A stretch of 64,000 nucleotides of DNA from Blastopirellula marina (lineage in GTDB: Bacteria; Planctomycetota; Planctomycetia; Pirellulales; Pirellulaceae): contig NZ_PUIA01000016.1 of the NCBI RefSeq assembly GCF_002967715.1, positions 62,001-126,000 of the forward strand. The letters are read 5' to 3'. Of this stretch, positions 45,961-54,400 are shown in pieces. Position 1 is the first letter of the stretch; the number at the start of each line of letters is the position of its first letter. A program made the position numbers and the translations under genes. The notes beneath the pieces are model-generated. The model was not told where the DNA came from, did not search any database, and saw only the letters and a program-made list of their open reading frames with translations.

Positions 45961-45961
45961 G

Positions 45962-47758
45962 CTAGTCCCCCACGTAGCGAACAACGACATAGTAGGCACC
46001 TAGTTCGTTGCCATCTTTCATGACAAACAGGGGAGACAACTGACGCGATCCCGCTTGAAGCTTGGTCGTGAAAGTGACTTCGTGGGCATCCGATGCTACC
46101 GGTTTTGACTCCAAGTCTTTTCCGTCGATTCGCAACGTGGCTGATGCAATTGGCAATGCGACGCCTGGTCGAGCACGCATCGCACGGCTTGCTCCCGGTA
46201 CGTTGTCCCCAGGTGCTAGGTCGGTCAGAATCGATTGGTCCGCTTCGACCGGCCAACGTCGAAGGCTCACTTCGTAGGTGCCGTCACGAATAACTTTGAC
46301 GGCCCAATGTCCTTCGTGCTTGGCATTCTGTTTCTTGCCCTTGTAACCATCGCCGTCTCGGATATGCCCTTGGTTCCATGGCGGCATGTCCGTCTGGATC
46401 CAGTCGTGCGCCGTTAGGGATGCTTCTGGTGCATCGGGATGCCCAAGGTAGATTTCGGTGGGCTTGGCAAAGGTTGGCTCAAGTTCGGCCCACCACTTAT
46501 CGTAGAACGCCGTCATCTTGGCGACCACGTCTGGGTGCCCCTTGGCAATGTTGTTCTTCTGGCCTGGGTCCTTCTGGATATCGTAGAGTTCTTTGCCATT
46601 GATGAGCCGCCACTGTTGCGACATCACAGCCGTTTGTTTCCACTTGCGAGGGTCACGAACTCGCTGCGAATCAGTGACCAGGTAACGATCTTCCCAGTCG
46701 ATATCGACAGCCGGATCGAGAAGGGCACGAATCGACTTTCCATCGAATTTGTAATTGTCAGGAGCAGAACCGCCGGTCATGTCCAACAGCGTCGGAGCGA
46801 TATCGACTGCGTGGGTCAGCCGATCATTCACGTACCGCTTATTCATTCCCGCCGCTGGCCAGTAGCACATCAGTGGCACTCGATGGCCTCCGTCATATTC
46901 GCTGCCCTTTTTGCCTCGCATGCCGGCGTTGAATACTGAGCCACCGGTCGCGGTGCCGTTGTCGGTCGTGAAAATGAAGATCGTATTGTCCGCGACGCCT
47001 AGAGTGTCGAGCAGCTTTCGCGTTTTGCCGACATTGTCATCGACGTTCGTAATCATCCCAAAGAACGCGGCAATGTCTGCCTTTTGCCCTGCATACATAT
47101 TCATGTACTTCTGAGGGCAGTGCAGGGGACCGTGCGGGGCGTTCGTTGAAATATACGCAAAGAAGGGTTCGTTCTTCTTCACGCTATCGCGAATGAACTG
47201 ATTCGCCTGGCGAAAGAAGACGTCGGTGCAAAACCCTTTGGCAGGGGAGAGCTTGCCGTTGTGGAAGTACTGTCCATCGAAGTACGCGTTGTCCCACAGG
47301 TCAGGCGTCTGTCCCACGCCCCCACCACCGTGGCGATAAACTTCGTCGTAGCCACGATCTTCGGGGCGATAAGGGTAGTTGTCACCAAGATGCCACTTGC
47401 CGAACATACCGGTGACGTATCCATTGTCTTTCATAAGCTGTCCGAGCGTAGTTTCTTCTGCGCGAAGCATCGAACGCCCCATGATTGTGTGCCAGGCACC
47501 AGCACGATCGGTCCAATGACCCGATTGAAGCGCCGCACGCGTTGGAGAGCATGTCGGCGCGACGTGATAGTTCGACAGTTGTGACGACTCGGAAGCAAGC
47601 TTGTCGATATTGGGCGTCTTGATGACGGGATTGCCATAGCAAGCCAAATCGCCGTAGCCTTGATCATCGGTGATCACCAGAACAATATTGGGCTTGGCAG
47701 CTAACAAACTGGTGCAGCTGAATACCGTTATGATTGCGGCAAGGAATAGTTGTTTCAT
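45962..47758 (-). CDS. Sulfatase 8 with C-terminal beta-sandwich extension
   Basis: 598 residues, signal peptide ending SLLAA. The metal site is NIVLVITDDQGYGDLACYGN and the activation motif CSPTRAALQSGHWTDRAG, with a Gln-Ser-Gly-His variant in place of the usual Thr-Gly-Arg. The core ends near residue 455; the last ~140 residues (HWAVKVIRDGTYEVSLRRWP, LQAGSRQLSPLFVMKDGNEL) look like an added beta-sandwich, possibly binding sugar. Second gene of the operon. Confidence 0.92.
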   Translation of the reverse strand: MKQLFLAAIITVFSCTSLLAAKPNIVLVITDDQGYGDLACYGNPVIKTPNIDKLASESSQLSNYHVAPTCSPTRAALQSGHWTDRAGAWHTIMGRSMLRAEETTLGQLMKDNGYVTGMFGKWHLGDNYPYRPEDRGYDEVYRHGGGGVGQTPDLWDNAYFDGQYFHNGKLSPAKGFCTDVFFRQANQFIRDSVKKNEPFFAYISTNAPHGPLHCPQKYMNMYAGQKADIAAFFGMITNVDDNVGKTRKLLDTLGVADNTIFIFTTDNGTATGGSVFNAGMRGKKGSEYDGGHRVPLMCYWPAAGMNKRYVNDRLTHAVDIAPTLLDMTGGSAPDNYKFDGKSIRALLDPAVDIDWEDRYLVTDSQRVRDPRKWKQTAVMSQQWRLINGKELYDIQKDPGQKNNIAKGHPDVVAKMTAFYDKWWAELEPTFAKPTEIYLGHPDAPEASLTAHDWIQTDMPPWNQGHIRDGDGYKGKKQNAKHEGHWAVKVIRDGTYEVSLRRWPVEADQSILTDLAPGDNVPGASRAMRARPGVALPIASATLRIDGKDLESKPVASDAHEVTFTTKLQAGSRQLSPLFVMKDGNELGAYYVVVRYVGD

Positions 47759-47792
47759 GGTGTTAGACCCTCAGGGTGTTATCGGTATGAGA

Positions 47793-49475
47793 TTATTTGC
47801 CGCGTCGCTGTTGTTGAAGCTTGCCCCAATCCCAAACTCCGCAGCGCTGGGCCCAGGCCTCCCAGGCTGCTGCAAGCTCTTTCGTCTTTTCGGGATGAGC
47901 CTGGTTGAGATTCGTCGTTTCCGTACGGTCGTCTTTCAGATTGAATAAGGACCAGGGGCCATTCTTGATTCGAACGGCTTTCCAGTCACCTCGACGAATG
48001 GCTTGATTTCCTTCATGCTCCCAGAACAGATCACGAGCAGGGACCGACTTGGTTGACGAAAACTGACTAGCGAAGCTTTGTCCCTCGAGTGGAATAGTTG
48101 TCTTGTCGTTTCGTTTGTCGGGATAGGTCGCTCCGGCTATTTCCAAGAGGGTTGGCATAACGTCAATAACATGACTGGGAGCATCGACCAGGCGTCCGTT
48201 ATTCTTTACGCCTTGCGGCCAGTGAATGATCAGTGGCGAAGCAATACCTCCTTCACGTGTATCCATTTTGAACTTGCGGAAAGGAGTGTCATTCGCATTG
48301 GCCCATTCCAAGCCAACGCTGGCATAAGAAAGGCCAGTGCCGATCGGTGCGTCTTTCTTCCCGCGGCTGAAACCACCTGGGCCACCTTCGGCCGAACAGC
48401 CGTTGTCGGAAAGAAAGATGAATAGCGTGTTCTCGAGTTGTCCAAGCTCTTTGAGTTGCGTCACTATTCTGCCAACGTTTTCGTCAATGCAACTGACCTG
48501 GGCGGCATAGATTTCCATGCGATGTGCCAGGTCTTCCTGAGCCGACTGTGGCATCTTCTCCCACGCTTTGGCCTCTTTATCGCGATCGCTCATTTTGGTG
48601 ACGCTGGGGAATAGCCCCATTTTTGTTTGTCGTGCGAAGCGTGCATCGCGAACGGCATCCCATCCCTGAGCGTACTTCCCTTCGTAATGGGCGATGTCTT
48701 CTGGCTTGGCCTGCAAGGGCCAGTGAGGTGCAATATGCGCCAAGTAAAGAAAGAAAGGTTTCTTGGTCTCTTTGACTGCTTCGTCGATGAACTCCATGGC
48801 GTGGTCGGTTAGATCGTCTGTGACATAGAAGTCATCTGGCAGTTCGATCTTTTCGTCGTTGTTGACGAAGAATACAGTGTTTCGGATTTGAAGCGTGTCT
48901 TTGTAGTAGACTCCACCTCCTGACGGTGTGCCCCAATAGCGATCAAAACCTCGCTTGGTAGGCCAATGCTCCGGTTGGGAGCCGACATGCCATTTGCCGG
49001 TCATGAGCGTTGTGTAACCCGCACCGCGAAGTGCTTCGGCGATCGTTACACATTGGTCATTCAGATAGCCTTGGTAGGACGGAACGCCATAGTCCCCTAC
49101 CATGTGACCGATGCCAGCTTGGTGTTGGTAAAGGCCTGTTAACAAGGCGGCCCGTGTCGGACAGCAGCGAGCTGTATTGTAGAACTGGGTAAACCGAATT
49201 CCGCTGTTGGCCAGTTGATCTAGGTTGGGGGTCTCGATTTCCCCACCGTAGCAGCCAAGATCCGAGAAGCCCATATCGTCGGCCATCATCAGAATGATGT
49301 TGGGACGATCTCTTGGCTCGGCGTTAAGTGATGTTGTAAAGGTGTGTTGTGCGAAGAGTACCCAACTCACCGCAAAAGCGAGAGTAGCTATTCTGTGTAG
49401 CAAATGACGTGGGGATGTTCGGCGGCAACCGGGCGTTCCAGAACGACGCGTCGAAATGGCAAGGAATTGAAACAT
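47793..49475 (-). CDS. Sulfatase 9 (CxPTR type)
   Basis: 560 residues from ATG 49475, with AAGGGGA upstream; the frame runs on to 49664 without signal-like sequence. The N-terminus is long and basic before the hydrophobic core (IATLAFAVSWVLFAQHTFTT). NIILMMADDMGFSDLGCYGG and CCPTRAALLTGLYQHQAG (formylglycine Cys 104) follow, then IGHMVGDYG. It is the near twin of sulfatase 5. First gene of the four-sulfatase operon. Confidence 0.92.
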   Translation of the reverse strand: MFQFLAISTRRSGTPGCRRTSPRHLLHRIATLAFAVSWVLFAQHTFTTSLNAEPRDRPNIILMMADDMGFSDLGCYGGEIETPNLDQLANSGIRFTQFYNTARCCPTRAALLTGLYQHQAGIGHMVGDYGVPSYQGYLNDQCVTIAEALRGAGYTTLMTGKWHVGSQPEHWPTKRGFDRYWGTPSGGGVYYKDTLQIRNTVFFVNNDEKIELPDDFYVTDDLTDHAMEFIDEAVKETKKPFFLYLAHIAPHWPLQAKPEDIAHYEGKYAQGWDAVRDARFARQTKMGLFPSVTKMSDRDKEAKAWEKMPQSAQEDLAHRMEIYAAQVSCIDENVGRIVTQLKELGQLENTLFIFLSDNGCSAEGGPGGFSRGKKDAPIGTGLSYASVGLEWANANDTPFRKFKMDTREGGIASPLIIHWPQGVKNNGRLVDAPSHVIDVMPTLLEIAGATYPDKRNDKTTIPLEGQSFASQFSSTKSVPARDLFWEHEGNQAIRRGDWKAVRIKNGPWSLFNLKDDRTETTNLNQAHPEKTKELAAAWEAWAQRCGVWDWGKLQQQRRGK

Positions 49476-49710
49476 GTGGAATCCCCTTCTTTGGATGATG
49501 AGCGTGCTGCGGTCACTTCCATCTCGTGACCGGCGGCATCTATGGTTTGCGCGCATAAAAAGACCAAGGGCTTGCGGTCGGCAAACCGCATGCTGATCCC
49601 TTGGGGGCAAGGAACCGAAACCGATTCCAGCTCTTAGTGTCCTCTCTCGTATTTCACAAGTCAATTCCCAGCGGCAGCGAGGACACCCTAGAAGGGATTC
49701 TGTAAAAAGT

Positions 49711-49956
49711 AAGGAGTCGGAAACCGCATCACCAACTGCATGGCACTGGAATCAATCGGATTGCTGGTATTACTCGCCTCCCAGCACGAAGAAGCAAGAG
49801 GCTCCCTTCGACGAGGGTGGGAAGCAGATTCGCGGCAAGGAGAATAAAGAAGCGGCTCAGTTGACGCTGGTCCGTATTAAACTGACTGACGAACTGATGC
49901 CTGCCTCGTCGGCTCTATTGAAAGACTGGACAATCGATCAAGTCTGCGAGATGTAA
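49711..49956 (+). pseudogene. Integrase-like N-terminal remnant
   Basis: An open stretch without a start codon that reads like true protein: AWHWNQSDCWYYSPPSTKKQ, then FDEGGKQIRGKENKEAAQLT and LKDWTIDQVCEM before a stop at 49954-49956. The order (Trp-rich beta hairpin, GKxNK, then WTIDQVC) recalls the N-terminal arm of tyrosine recombinases seen in planctomycetes, from memory and not checked. The catalytic part is absent. The rest of 49476-50065 holds nothing else recognisable; the sulfatase 9 leader lies at its left edge. Confidence 0.42.
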
Positions 49957-50065
49957 ATCGCGAACACCATGACCACGCCATAGTTTGTTTTTGCCTATCC
50001 TGGCTGAATGAATTTTGTGGCCACTGCGGAGCACTCTTGGTATCGGATACCTACCATACGTGGAG

Positions 50066-50917
50066 CTAAACGGCGACCACCTGGACAGACACCTCGATTC
50101 CTTGATAGGCGTGGCTTGGCCCTTCCCAACTGCCGGAGAGAGGTGCCGCTTTTTCTTGTTCGCGAGCAACTGCCACCGAGATGTGTTCTGCACTGGCCAA
50201 CTTATTATTGGTGGGATCAAAACCACGCCAACCTGATCCTGGCAGATATACTTCGGTCCAAGCATGGGTTGCCCCATGTTGCCCGGCTTCCATCTGGATG
50301 TAGCCAGTCACGAATCTAGACGCGAAACCCCAGTAACGCACTGCTTCCATCATCAGCACTGCGTAGTCGCGGCAGGATCCGCTGCCGAGTGCCAGTGTTT
50401 GATGCGGTAACTGAACTCCCATGGTGTCGCGGGACATGTAAGTCAGCGATTCAAAAATGCGTGTGTTCAACTGACATAGTAACTGGAAGGTATCGACGAT
50501 CTGTCCTGGCTGATACAGTTCGCGAAGCCAGTCATGAAGAGCCAAGCCGTCGTATGGATAGCTCGGCAAGCGGTAAGGAACGAGTTCAACCTGTTCGTCT
50601 GGTGAGTATTGAAACGGGTAGGACCGGGCACGAGGATCGATCAAACATTCAATCGGATTGTCGTCCGAGACGTCCACGTCAATTTCGGCCAAAACCTTCA
50701 AGCGATCGGCCTTCTCTTCAAAGGTGACAATGGCTACCGAATTCCCCTCGATATCCCTTAGCCAGCGCACATTAGCCGCTGGTTCAATCTCGAGTTTCGT
50801 GTTGATGATCCGTAAGTCGTGTCCCTCGCGGGGGCGCATTAGAATTCGATGCTGGTGAAATGTGACCGGTTCGCTGTAGTGATAGACAGTCGAGTGAATA
50901 ATGCGTTTCCGTTGCAT
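50066..50917 (-). CDS. Transglutaminase-like cysteine protease family protein
   Basis: 283 residues from ATG 50917 (a TTG at 50935 is an alternative), cytoplasmic. An N-terminal beta domain (IIHSTVYHYSEPVTFHQHRI) typical of bacterial transglutaminase-like proteins precedes the catalytic core: Cys 182 in GSGSCRDYAVLMMEAVRYWG, His 218 in HGATHAWTEVYLPGSGWRGF and Asp 234 in FDPTNNK. All three catalytic residues are present. It probably cleaves or cross-links peptides; substrate unknown. A small upstream frame ends 10 bases before the start. Confidence 0.88.
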   Translation of the reverse strand: MQRKRIIHSTVYHYSEPVTFHQHRILMRPREGHDLRIINTKLEIEPAANVRWLRDIEGNSVAIVTFEEKADRLKVLAEIDVDVSDDNPIECLIDPRARSYPFQYSPDEQVELVPYRLPSYPYDGLALHDWLRELYQPGQIVDTFQLLCQLNTRIFESLTYMSRDTMGVQLPHQTLALGSGSCRDYAVLMMEAVRYWGFASRFVTGYIQMEAGQHGATHAWTEVYLPGSGWRGFDPTNNKLASAEHISVAVAREQEKAAPLSGSWEGPSHAYQGIEVSVQVVAV

Positions 50918-50927
50918 ATTGGTTGAA

Positions 50928-51128
50928 CTACTCAATGCCGTACTCCGCTTCTTCGATCCGTACCAAATGGAAATGCCCGAATATCTCAGATCCGAAATGT
51001 ACCATCACCGGAATATGATCAAGACCGAAATTGCGCATGCCGGATTCAAAAACATGATTTTTTCCCTCTCCTAGATGCATTGCAACTAGGAGAGCATCGT
51101 GCCCGATCTCTCCCCAGGTGACAGGCAC
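50928..51128 (-). CDS. Possible small protein upstream of the transglutaminase gene
   Basis: 66 residues from a GTG at 51128: GEIGHDALLVAMHLGEGKN, then HIPVMVHFGSEIFGHFHLVR and EEAEYGIE. The composition is protein-like and the stop lies just before the next start, which suggests coupling. The ribosome-binding site is weak and I recognise no family. Confidence 0.38.
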   Translation of the reverse strand: MPVTWGEIGHDALLVAMHLGEGKNHVFESGMRNFGLDHIPVMVHFGSEIFGHFHLVRIEEAEYGIE

Positions 51129-51299
51129 GCAGGGCGTGCGAAAAGAAGATCAAAGAAGGAACGACGGTCGCGTCCAGCGGTGGTAAATTGCGTTTACCGT
51201 GAGGCGATCAACTCCGTCATCATACGGCACGTAAATACTGAGCCGTAAACAACTGAAGCTATAGCGCTGAGAAGGAATGGGGACGAGCAGCCATTCGAC

Positions 51300-51875
51300 T
51301 TAGGATGGCTGCTGCTTAGGTAGTGATCGGATGCCGAACGACAACATGATCCATGCCCATCCGTTGAAGATTAGATCGATCCCAAGGAACAGACCGATTA
51401 CCCACAGCCCGGAGGCTGGCCACTGCTTATAAATCAGCATGCCCATCATCAGCGTGATGCCGCCATTGAGCAAGACCCACGGCCAGCCGGTAAACCGCTC
51501 GGACATCGCAAACACCATGCGAAAGATCCCGCTCATAATCAAAATAATTGCGATCACAAGCGTGAGGTTAATAGCCGCTTCCATTGGCTGCTCGATAATG
51601 ATGAAACCGGCAACCATGTACATGATCCCGATCAGGAGATGCAGCAACATGCCGCTCCAGCGACCGGTGGAAAACGAGTGAACAACGATCGAGATGCCAC
51701 TGGCCAATATCACAAACCCAAACAGCCAGGTTGCCGCCACGGTAACCGTCGCCAAGCACGCCCAACTGATCGCGAATAAGCCCATGACGACCATGCCGAT
51801 CCCAAGGACTAAAAACCAAACCCAATTACCCTGCAGATCTTGAGGTTCTTTCGTGGGCGTCGTTTCGGTCTGCAT
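51300..51875 (-). CDS. HdeD-like (DUF308) membrane protein
   Basis: 191 residues from ATG 51875 (GTG at 51890 possible). Six hydrophobic helices in three pairs, for example WVWFLVLGIGMVVMGLFAIS, LIGIMYMVAGFIIIEQPMEA and GLFLGIDLIFNGWAWIMLS. The pattern and the E-Q-P turn match HdeD of enteric bacteria, an acid-resistance membrane protein; here a general stress role is inferred. It stands alone. Confidence 0.88.
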   Translation of the reverse strand: MQTETTPTKEPQDLQGNWVWFLVLGIGMVVMGLFAISWACLATVTVAATWLFGFVILASGISIVVHSFSTGRWSGMLLHLLIGIMYMVAGFIIIEQPMEAAINLTLVIAIILIMSGIFRMVFAMSERFTGWPWVLLNGGITLMMGMLIYKQWPASGLWVIGLFLGIDLIFNGWAWIMLSFGIRSLPKQQPS

Positions 51876-52082
51876 GGTTATTCTCGGCACAAAGATGTTC
51901 TAGGTAGCGACAAGCTAGACGCATTAATCAGTGGCGGGATAGTCGGGTTTTCGCAACCCATACACTCCTTCCAGGAAAATACCCTACCTTTAGGTGAAGT
52001 CAACAGAAGCAGGATTGATTTCCCGAATAAAGAACCGGAATATGCCAGAAGTCTGGCTTTATAGCCTTTTTGTCGCTTTCGC

Positions 52083-53015
52083 TCAACGACTGACCCTGCG
52101 AACCGTACCGACCATAAAGCCAGGGTTTTGATTCAGGGCAGCGGCAATTGCCTGGTCACTGTCACGCCCTAAGGCTACTACCCATTGCGGCGGTAGAGGG
52201 TTGCCTGGTTGTGGATATAGAGTCACTTCCCAGGCCGAAGTCAGACCAACTCGTACCGCAGAAAGATTCAGATTCATCTTGGCGATCTGCGTCTGGATCT
52301 CTTGATTACGAAAGTGTGCCGCAGCCAGCGTCTGCAGCATAAAAGCTTGCTCACGCGGCAAATCATCGCTGGCTTGTAGCTCGGCGTCGATCTGGCTAAT
52401 CTTCCATTCGGCCCAGCCGGCAGTTAGCCAATCGTGATCCTTCTCGTCAAAAACAAAGAATGGAACGGCATATTCATCGCCATTTTCCGATTCAAAGATC
52501 ACTCCATTCACTTGGAACGTTCGGGCAACACCCCGTTGGCGAAGCACCCAGTTTTGGAATGCACGTTGATCGGGTAGATCGATTTCGTCGAAATGCGAAA
52601 CGATCTGAGGGATTAGTTGGCGATAGAAATCGGGCAAGCTATTAAGCAGTCGATCGTTAACGTAGACCCTGCCGCGTCGTCGTTGGACCGTGACATCCCG
52701 ACTGGCGAAATCGACGATTCGCCCCACCAGTTTCTGGCCGTCTGCGGTTACCCAGGTTTGCATTCCACCCAGGTTCTTTTCGTGGATCGCTTCGGCGGTT
52801 TCTGAAGCTAGATACTTTTGATCCTGAACCGATAGATCATCAATCTTAGCAATCCCCATTTCCATGTCGGCGCGCTGAAGCACGACATAGTAGTCGTCAA
52901 ATCCGACGAGTTCTGCCTCTAGAGAATAGTCTCCCGAACGCGCCGTCCACTCACGTGCTTCGCTGCTGGAAGCAAAAAGCAACACAATCGAGACGCAAAT
53001 CCACACATACGCCAT
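52083..53015 (-). CDS. Exported SHD1-domain protein
   Basis: 310 residues with a signal peptide ending SSSEA. The first domain, REWTARSGDYSLEAELVGFD then LSVQDQKYLASE, is SLA1 homology domain 1 as found widely in planctomycetes. A second, weaker copy may follow at TWVTADGQKLVGRIVDFASR. The remainder is alpha/beta with no known motif. AGGAG lies 7 bases before the start. Probably an envelope or protein-interaction module. Confidence 0.85.
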   Translation of the reverse strand: MAYVWICVSIVLLFASSSEAREWTARSGDYSLEAELVGFDDYYVVLQRADMEMGIAKIDDLSVQDQKYLASETAEAIHEKNLGGMQTWVTADGQKLVGRIVDFASRDVTVQRRRGRVYVNDRLLNSLPDFYRQLIPQIVSHFDEIDLPDQRAFQNWVLRQRGVARTFQVNGVIFESENGDEYAVPFFVFDEKDHDWLTAGWAEWKISQIDAELQASDDLPREQAFMLQTLAAAHFRNQEIQTQIAKMNLNLSAVRVGLTSAWEVTLYPQPGNPLPPQWVVALGRDSDQAIAAALNQNPGFMVGTVRRVSR

Positions 53016-53334
53016 GATGGTACTCCTGGTGAAACATTCCTCTGCTCACCGGATTATAATCATTGATCTACCAAGGGGCGTCAAAACTTATTTGGCTCGA
53101 GGCCAAGTGTACATTTTCGAAGCTAAGCCAACTTTCGCGGGGCAGTTGGTCTCTGTCTTATCTTTCATCACGCCACGATATTTAATCGCTAAACCCATCT
53201 TCGTTTTAGAGCAACCTCAATGACTTTGGATTTGCGTTGGACTACAATCAACGTGTTCCTGATGGACGCATCTTTCCCAAGTATCATTCAAGTACTCACC
53301 GCGTTGTATTCAGACCTTCTGGGAGAAGCCGCAT
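53016..53334. other. Divergent intergenic region upstream of glutaminase
   Basis: About 320 bases, AT-rich around 53050-53210. A 69-codon frame overlapping the SHD1 start is not credible. The glutaminase ribosome-binding site GGGAGAA lies at its right end. Confidence 0.5.
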
Positions 53335-54327
53335 ATGGCGGACGGGCCTCAACTGCCTTCGCATTATGTTTCTACGGGCCATCTGCCAGATGAGTATGTC
53401 GTCGAGTCGCTCGTGAAAGAAGCCTACGAGCAATTCAAAAGCAATTCCGAAGGACGAAACTCGCAGGTCTACCCAGCCCTCGCACGCGTTCGTCCCGATT
53501 TGTTTGGTATCTGCGTTGTGAGTTCGGCAGGCAAGGTCTATTCCGCCGGGGATTCAGATCACGGATTCACAATCATGAGTGTTTCCAAGCCGTTCGTCAT
53601 GGCGCTCGTGTGCGAGTGTCTAGGGCCTGAGGAAGTACGCGATAAGGTCGGTGTAAATGCCACTGGCAGAGCGTTCAATTCGCTCGAAGGAATTGAACGT
53701 GGGGATGACGGCCGGACGAATCCGATGGTGAATTCAGGTGCGATTGCAACCACAAGCCTGGTTCCTGGCGACACACTGGAGGCAAAGTGGAGCTTCATTC
53801 ACCAGGGTTTGTCGCGATTCGCAGGACGCGATCTGGCGATGAATGAAGAAGTTTTCACCTGCGCAATGGAAACGAATTTTCGCAATCAGTCGATAGCACG
53901 CATGCTACAAAGCTTCGGGCGTATCTATATGCCACCCATGGAAGCGATTGACCTATATACCAGGCAGTGTTCGTTGATCGTGACCGCGAAGGATTTGGCC
54001 GTCATGGGTGCCACGTTGGCAGACGGTGGAGTGAATCCAATCACAAGGGAAAGAGTTGTGGCATCTACGGTATGCCATTACGCTCTCGCGGTCATGTTGA
54101 CGGCCGGACTATACGAAACTTCCGGCGACTGGCTTTATGAAATTGGGCTACCGGGAAAGAGCGGGATTGGAGGAGGAATTGCCACGGTCTCGCCTGGAAA
54201 AGCGGGGCTGGGAACCTTTGCTCCGCCGCTTGATAACACCGGTAACAGTGTCAAGGGACAACTGGCCGCCAAGTTCCTTTCCAAACGATTGGGGATGGAT
54301 CTGCTCGTTTCCCAACCTGAAGCCTAG
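53335..54327 (+). CDS. glsA: Glutaminase
   Basis: 330 residues, cytoplasmic, serine-dependent; hydrolyses glutamine to glutamate and ammonia. Seen: GICVVSSAGKVYSAGDSDHG, the catalytic Ser-x-x-Lys in MSVSKPFVMAL (Ser 82, Lys 85), NPMVNSGAIATTSLV and, near the C-terminus, GLPGKSGIGGGIATVSPGKA. Length is standard. The ATG at 53335 has GGGAGAA 7 bases upstream. It is not linked to glnN. Convergent with the SLC13 gene. Confidence 0.95.
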   Translation: MADGPQLPSHYVSTGHLPDEYVVESLVKEAYEQFKSNSEGRNSQVYPALARVRPDLFGICVVSSAGKVYSAGDSDHGFTIMSVSKPFVMALVCECLGPEEVRDKVGVNATGRAFNSLEGIERGDDGRTNPMVNSGAIATTSLVPGDTLEAKWSFIHQGLSRFAGRDLAMNEEVFTCAMETNFRNQSIARMLQSFGRIYMPPMEAIDLYTRQCSLIVTAKDLAVMGATLADGGVNPITRERVVASTVCHYALAVMLTAGLYETSGDWLYEIGLPGKSGIGGGIATVSPGKAGLGTFAPPLDNTGNSVKGQLAAKFLSKRLGMDLLVSQPEA

Positions 54328-54400
54328 TCGATTCGTTCTCCCTCCGGATTCCGGTGCTTCATTCTCGTGCAAGAGGGGACCAGAAGGGGTTTAGCTCAGA

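Noticed and set aside
53014-53223. 69-codon frame before glutaminase
   Set aside because: Overlaps the SHD1 start, has no ribosome-binding site and no motif.
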